This document shows, piece after piece, positions 61,430 to 64,000 of a DNA stretch of 64,000 nt. Source of the stretch: AP-15 sp963789025 (GTDB lineage: Bacteria > Pseudomonadota > Alphaproteobacteria > ATCC43930 > CGMCC-115725); the NCBI GenBank assembly GCA_963789025.1, contig CAWBIT010000003.1, positions 868,001 through 932,000 on the forward strand. The letters run 5' to 3'. The notes beneath the pieces are model-generated. The model had not been told where the DNA came from. It did no database searches and saw only the letters and a program-made list of their open reading frames with translations. The first letter of the stretch is position 1, and the number at the start of each line of letters is the position of its first letter. The position numbers and the translations under genes are program-made.

Positions 61430-62859
61430 CACCGCGGGGGCTTCTTCGCCTCGGACCCGGTGCTCTCGGCAGGCCCGCCGGCGTGCTCGGCGGGCGGGCC
61501 CTTGTACGAAATCCGCCAGATCGTGCCGCCGGTGTCGTCGGCGACGAGCAAGGAGCCGTCCTTGGCGACGGCGAACGCGGCGGGGCGGCCCCAGACCTCG
61601 GCGCGCTCTTCGCCCGATGCCCAGAAGCCGGTCGCGAAATTCTCATAATAGCCTTCCGGCCGGCCGTCCTTGAACGGCACCCGCACTACCTTGTAGCCAG
61701 TCGGGATCGAGCGGTTCCACGAACCCTTCAGCGCGACGAACAGGCTCCCCTTGTATTCGGCCGGGAACTGGTCGGCCTCGTAGAACACGAGGTCGAGCAG
61801 CGAAGAGTGGGCCTGGAACAAGAGGTCGGGCGTGATCGTCGCTTCGACCTTGTCGGGCGCGAGCTGCGCAAATCCCGGCTGCGGGTGCTTGCCGATGTAG
61901 GCGTAAGGCCAGCCGTAGAACCCGCCCTGCTGCACGCGGATCAGGTAATCGGAGGGCAGATTGTCGCCGAGCCCGTCGCGCTCCTGCACCACCGCCCACA
62001 AATCACCCGTCTCGGGCTGGAAAGCCAGTGCCGTCGGGTTGCGCGTGCCGGAGGCGACGGTCGTCTGATTGGAGCCGTCGGGATCGAAGCGCTGGATCGT
62101 CGCCTTGGGTTCGGGTTCAACGCCAATATTGCCCGACGAGCCGACGCCGACATAGAGGCCGCCAGTCTTCGGGTCGATCGCCAGATGCCGGTTTTGGTGT
62201 CCCACCGGGATCCCGAAGACCCCCTTCTTCGTCAGCAATTCCGCGCCATAGGCACCCGGCACCGGCTTGCGCTGGTCCGGCGGCACCTCCTCGGCCTTTT
62301 CCGGCGGCACCGGGCGGCCGGCCCGCAAATTGCCGACGATGTGCGGCACGCGCCAGATCGCGTCCTGGTCGGCGACGAGGATCTCGTCGCCCCGCAGCGC
62401 CAGGCCGTAAGGCCGGTTGAGGTCCTCGACATGGCGGTCGATCCATTTGGCGCGGCCCTCGCCGTCGTCGCGCAACAGGGTCAGATAGCCGGCGCTCTGC
62501 TCGGCGACCAGCACGTCGCCATTGGGCAGCACGAGCAGCCGCCGCGGATTGACGAGGCCGGTCACGAAGGGGGCCGCGGTGAAGCCCGGCGGCACCTCCA
62601 ATTTCTGCCCGTCATAGGGCACGATTAGCGAGCGGTCGGCGACGATCGGCCCGGTCTTCGGCGGCGGCAGGTCATTGGGGTCGAAATGGTAGCGCCGCCC
62701 GATCTCATGCTCGGCCTGGAAATTCTGCGCTAGCTCTTCCTTCGTAGCAGCGCCTTGTCCCGGCGCCGCCTGTTGCTGTGCGAAGGCCGGCGACGATACC
62801 AGCACGGCGGCTGCGCTCGCCGCCAAGACAATCGATGAGATGCGGGACTTCATTGCCAT
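61429..62859 (-). CDS. PQQ-type L-sorbosone/glucose dehydrogenase-like protein
   Basis: 476 residues from an ATG with GGAG six bases upstream. Signal peptide ends ASPAFA-type (residues ~1-26). Beta-propeller with LEVPPGFTAAPFVTGLVNPR, GHQNRHLAIDPKTGGLYVGV, SGTRNPTALAFQPETGDLWA and GFYGWPYAYIGKHPQ. Matches periplasmic sorbosone dehydrogenase family proteins, which use PQQ. No PQQ biosynthesis genes are in the window. Confidence 0.88.
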   Translation of the reverse strand: MAMKSRISSIVLAASAAAVLVSSPAFAQQQAAPGQGAATKEELAQNFQAEHEIGRRYHFDPNDLPPPKTGPIVADRSLIVPYDGQKLEVPPGFTAAPFVTGLVNPRRLLVLPNGDVLVAEQSAGYLTLLRDDGEGRAKWIDRHVEDLNRPYGLALRGDEILVADQDAIWRVPHIVGNLRAGRPVPPEKAEEVPPDQRKPVPGAYGAELLTKKGVFGIPVGHQNRHLAIDPKTGGLYVGVGSSGNIGVEPEPKATIQRFDPDGSNQTTVASGTRNPTALAFQPETGDLWAVVQERDGLGDNLPSDYLIRVQQGGFYGWPYAYIGKHPQPGFAQLAPDKVEATITPDLLFQAHSSLLDLVFYEADQFPAEYKGSLFVALKGSWNRSIPTGYKVVRVPFKDGRPEGYYENFATGFWASGEERAEVWGRPAAFAVAKDGSLLVADDTGGTIWRISYKGPPAEHAGGPAESTGSEAKKPPR

Positions 62860-63013
62860 ATCCCTCTCCAACAGGGTTCCGGGCAGAATCCCAGCGTATC
62901 AGTAATCTGTCAGCTGGCGAAGTTCCGCCGGGGCGATCACTCAAACGTGACGGCGTCGGATTTCTCATAGGAAGGCATTGTCGATCGGACTGGCGAAAAG
63001 GTAGGGTGCCGGC

Positions 63014-63814
63014 ATGGCCGCCACCGTTAGCGCGATCTACCGCTACCCGGTAAAGGGCCTGAGCGCCGAGCGAATGGACCGCGTGGCGCTGATGCCAGGC
63101 GAATGCCTGCCGCACGATCGGCGCTTTGCGATCGCGCTCGGCTCGACACACTTCGATCCGCAGCGCCCGGAATGGCTGTCGAAGATCCATTTCGTCATGC
63201 TGATGCGCGACGAAAAGCTCGCGCAGTTGCAAACCCGCTTCGACGCGGACAGCGGCATCCTGACGATCGCCGAAAACGGCCGGGTATTGCTGCGCGAACG
63301 GATGACCGAGACCGAGGGATGCAGGCTGGTCGCAGAATTTTTCGCCGATTTCCTCGAGCCCGCCGTGAATGGACCGCTGCGCGTCGTCGAGGCGCCGGGA
63401 CACGCCTTTGCCGATGCGCGCCGCAAACCGAATGCGACGACCGATAAATACGTCTCTCTGATCAACCGCGCGAGTATCGCGGCGCTCGAAGCGGCGATGG
63501 GTGTGCCGGTCGATCCGATCCGATTTCGCGCCAACGTCTATTTCGACGGGGCATCGGCGTGGAGCGAGCAGGACTGGATCGATTCCGAAATCACCCTTGG
63601 AGCAGCGCGGCTGCGGGTGATCTCGCCGATCACCAGATGTGCGGCAACCCAGGTCAATCCCGCCACCGCGAAGCGCGACCTCGACATCGTCGCCGCCCTC
63701 GGACGCGCCTTCGGCCACATCAATATGGGCGTCTACGCCGAGGTGACGGCAGGCGGCGAGGTCGCCCTTAGCGATGCGCTGCTCGAGCCGCAGGCCAGCT
63801 TGACCGGCGGTTGA
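63014..63814 (+). CDS. MOSC domain protein
   Basis: 266 residues. N-terminal beta-barrel VSAIYRYPVKGLSAERMDRV and the MOSC core with Cys in VISPITRCAATQVNPATAKR and FGHINMGVYAEVTAGG. MOSC proteins bind molybdenum-sulfur cofactor species and act in sulfur transfer or N-hydroxyl reduction. Its 3' end overlaps the opposite-strand monooxygenase gene by about 80 bp. Confidence 0.88.
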   Translation: MAATVSAIYRYPVKGLSAERMDRVALMPGECLPHDRRFAIALGSTHFDPQRPEWLSKIHFVMLMRDEKLAQLQTRFDADSGILTIAENGRVLLRERMTETEGCRLVAEFFADFLEPAVNGPLRVVEAPGHAFADARRKPNATTDKYVSLINRASIAALEAAMGVPVDPIRFRANVYFDGASAWSEQDWIDSEITLGAARLRVISPITRCAATQVNPATAKRDLDIVAALGRAFGHINMGVYAEVTAGGEVALSDALLEPQASLTGG

Positions 63815-64000
63815 CACAAGGTCGTCTGCAACTGTTGCCGACCTACCCCGTTTCTGGCTTGGGAGCCCGTTTGCTGGCCGGCGGTCATATAAAAGCCTTG
63901 ATAACCGTTCGCCGCGACCTCGTCGCATTTCAGCCGATAGGTACCGACGCCGCCGATATATGGCATGAAGATGCGGGGCTTGCCGGGAATGTTTGCCCCC
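63733..64000 (-). CDS. Baeyer-Villiger / cyclohexanone monooxygenase, C-terminal end (5' part outside window)
   Basis: The open frame enters from the right edge as NIPGKPRIFMPYIGGVGTYR then KCDEVAANGYQGF, which matches the conserved end of cyclohexanone-type flavin monooxygenases. Beyond that it runs about 50 residues of low-complexity, non-homologous sequence into the antisense of the MOSC gene, so the native stop may have been lost by a frameshift near 63880. Catalytic domains lie outside the window. Confidence 0.65.
   Translation of the reverse strand, partial: GANIPGKPRIFMPYIGGVGTYRLKCDEVAANGYQGFYMTAGQQTGSQARNGVGRQQLQTTLCQPPVKLACGSSSASLRATSPPAVTSA

Overview
The window is high-GC chromosomal DNA from an alphaproteobacterium. 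The evidence is conserved gene order: phoB-phoU-pstBACS; rplU-rpmA-obgE-proB-proA-nadD-rsfS-rlmH-gpmI-ctpA-rppH; and murA-DUF2948-hisG-hisD-UPF0262-maf-rng-yacG. Dense packing with many 4-bp ATGA/GTGA overlaps and several TonB/PagL envelope genes fit the same group. The sequence alone does not place it at family level. No rRNA, tRNA or CRISPR array was found.

Layout. 1-3.6 kb: end of a fatty acyl-CoA synthetase, then a lipid-remodelling operon (PmtA-like methyltransferase, metallophosphoesterase, glycosyltransferase). 4.1-9.3 kb: leftward phosphate operon pstS-pstC-pstA-pstB-phoU-phoB with a candidate Pho box. 9.5-12.8 kb: rightward arsenic operon (arsR, arsI-like lyase, arsC, aqpS-type channel, MFS exporter) lying between pstS and phoR. 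13-16.8 kb: phoR and a maeB gene broken by one extra base. 17-27.3 kb: ribosomal/obg/proline/NAD/gpmI/ctpA/rppH block, with a 0.65-kb gene-poor scar before ctpA. 27.3-35.4 kb: metabolic and stress genes (ribokinase, aldo/keto reductase, phhB, SDR, DMT exporter, PagL, proline iminopeptidase) and a metal cluster (SmtB/ArsR regulator, His-rich protein, CDF carrier, Tat-exported Cys protein). 35.5-45.1 kb: outer-membrane uptake region with a VWA protein, a stand-alone TonB-plug-like lipoprotein, a His/Cys DUF2946-like protein, a TonB-dependent receptor, a CadC-type regulator, secreted proteins and exbB-exbD-tonB. 45.2-47.5 kb: ketopantoate-reductase-like enzyme and bicupin. 47.5-51.2 kb: accessory island with a serine recombinase, AT-rich orphan genes, a duplicated recombinase 3' end and an HTH protein. 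51.3-60.3 kb: CDF carrier, retropepsin, orphan MT-A70 adenine methylase, then the yacG-to-murA housekeeping block. 60.4-64 kb: PLP dehydratase, PQQ-type sorbosone dehydrogenase, MOSC protein and the end of a Baeyer-Villiger monooxygenase.

How parts work together. Pst imports phosphate and, unavoidably, arsenate; the ars genes beside it would reduce and export that arsenate. PhoR/PhoB/PhoU would set Pst expression. The TonB/ExbB/ExbD motor probably powers the adjacent receptor, whose His/Cys-rich neighbours hint at a metal or metal-chelate ligand.

Most unusual signals: (i) a lipoprotein that ends partway through a TonB plug domain and shares a duplicated ~65-bp leader with a neighbouring gene; (ii) palindromic repeats read in frame inside rng and at the 3' end of hisG; (iii) a three-copy hairpin repeat whose stem arms covary; (iv) a short direct duplication of the recombinase 3' end flanking AT-rich orphan genes; (v) the ars operon inserted in the pho locus.
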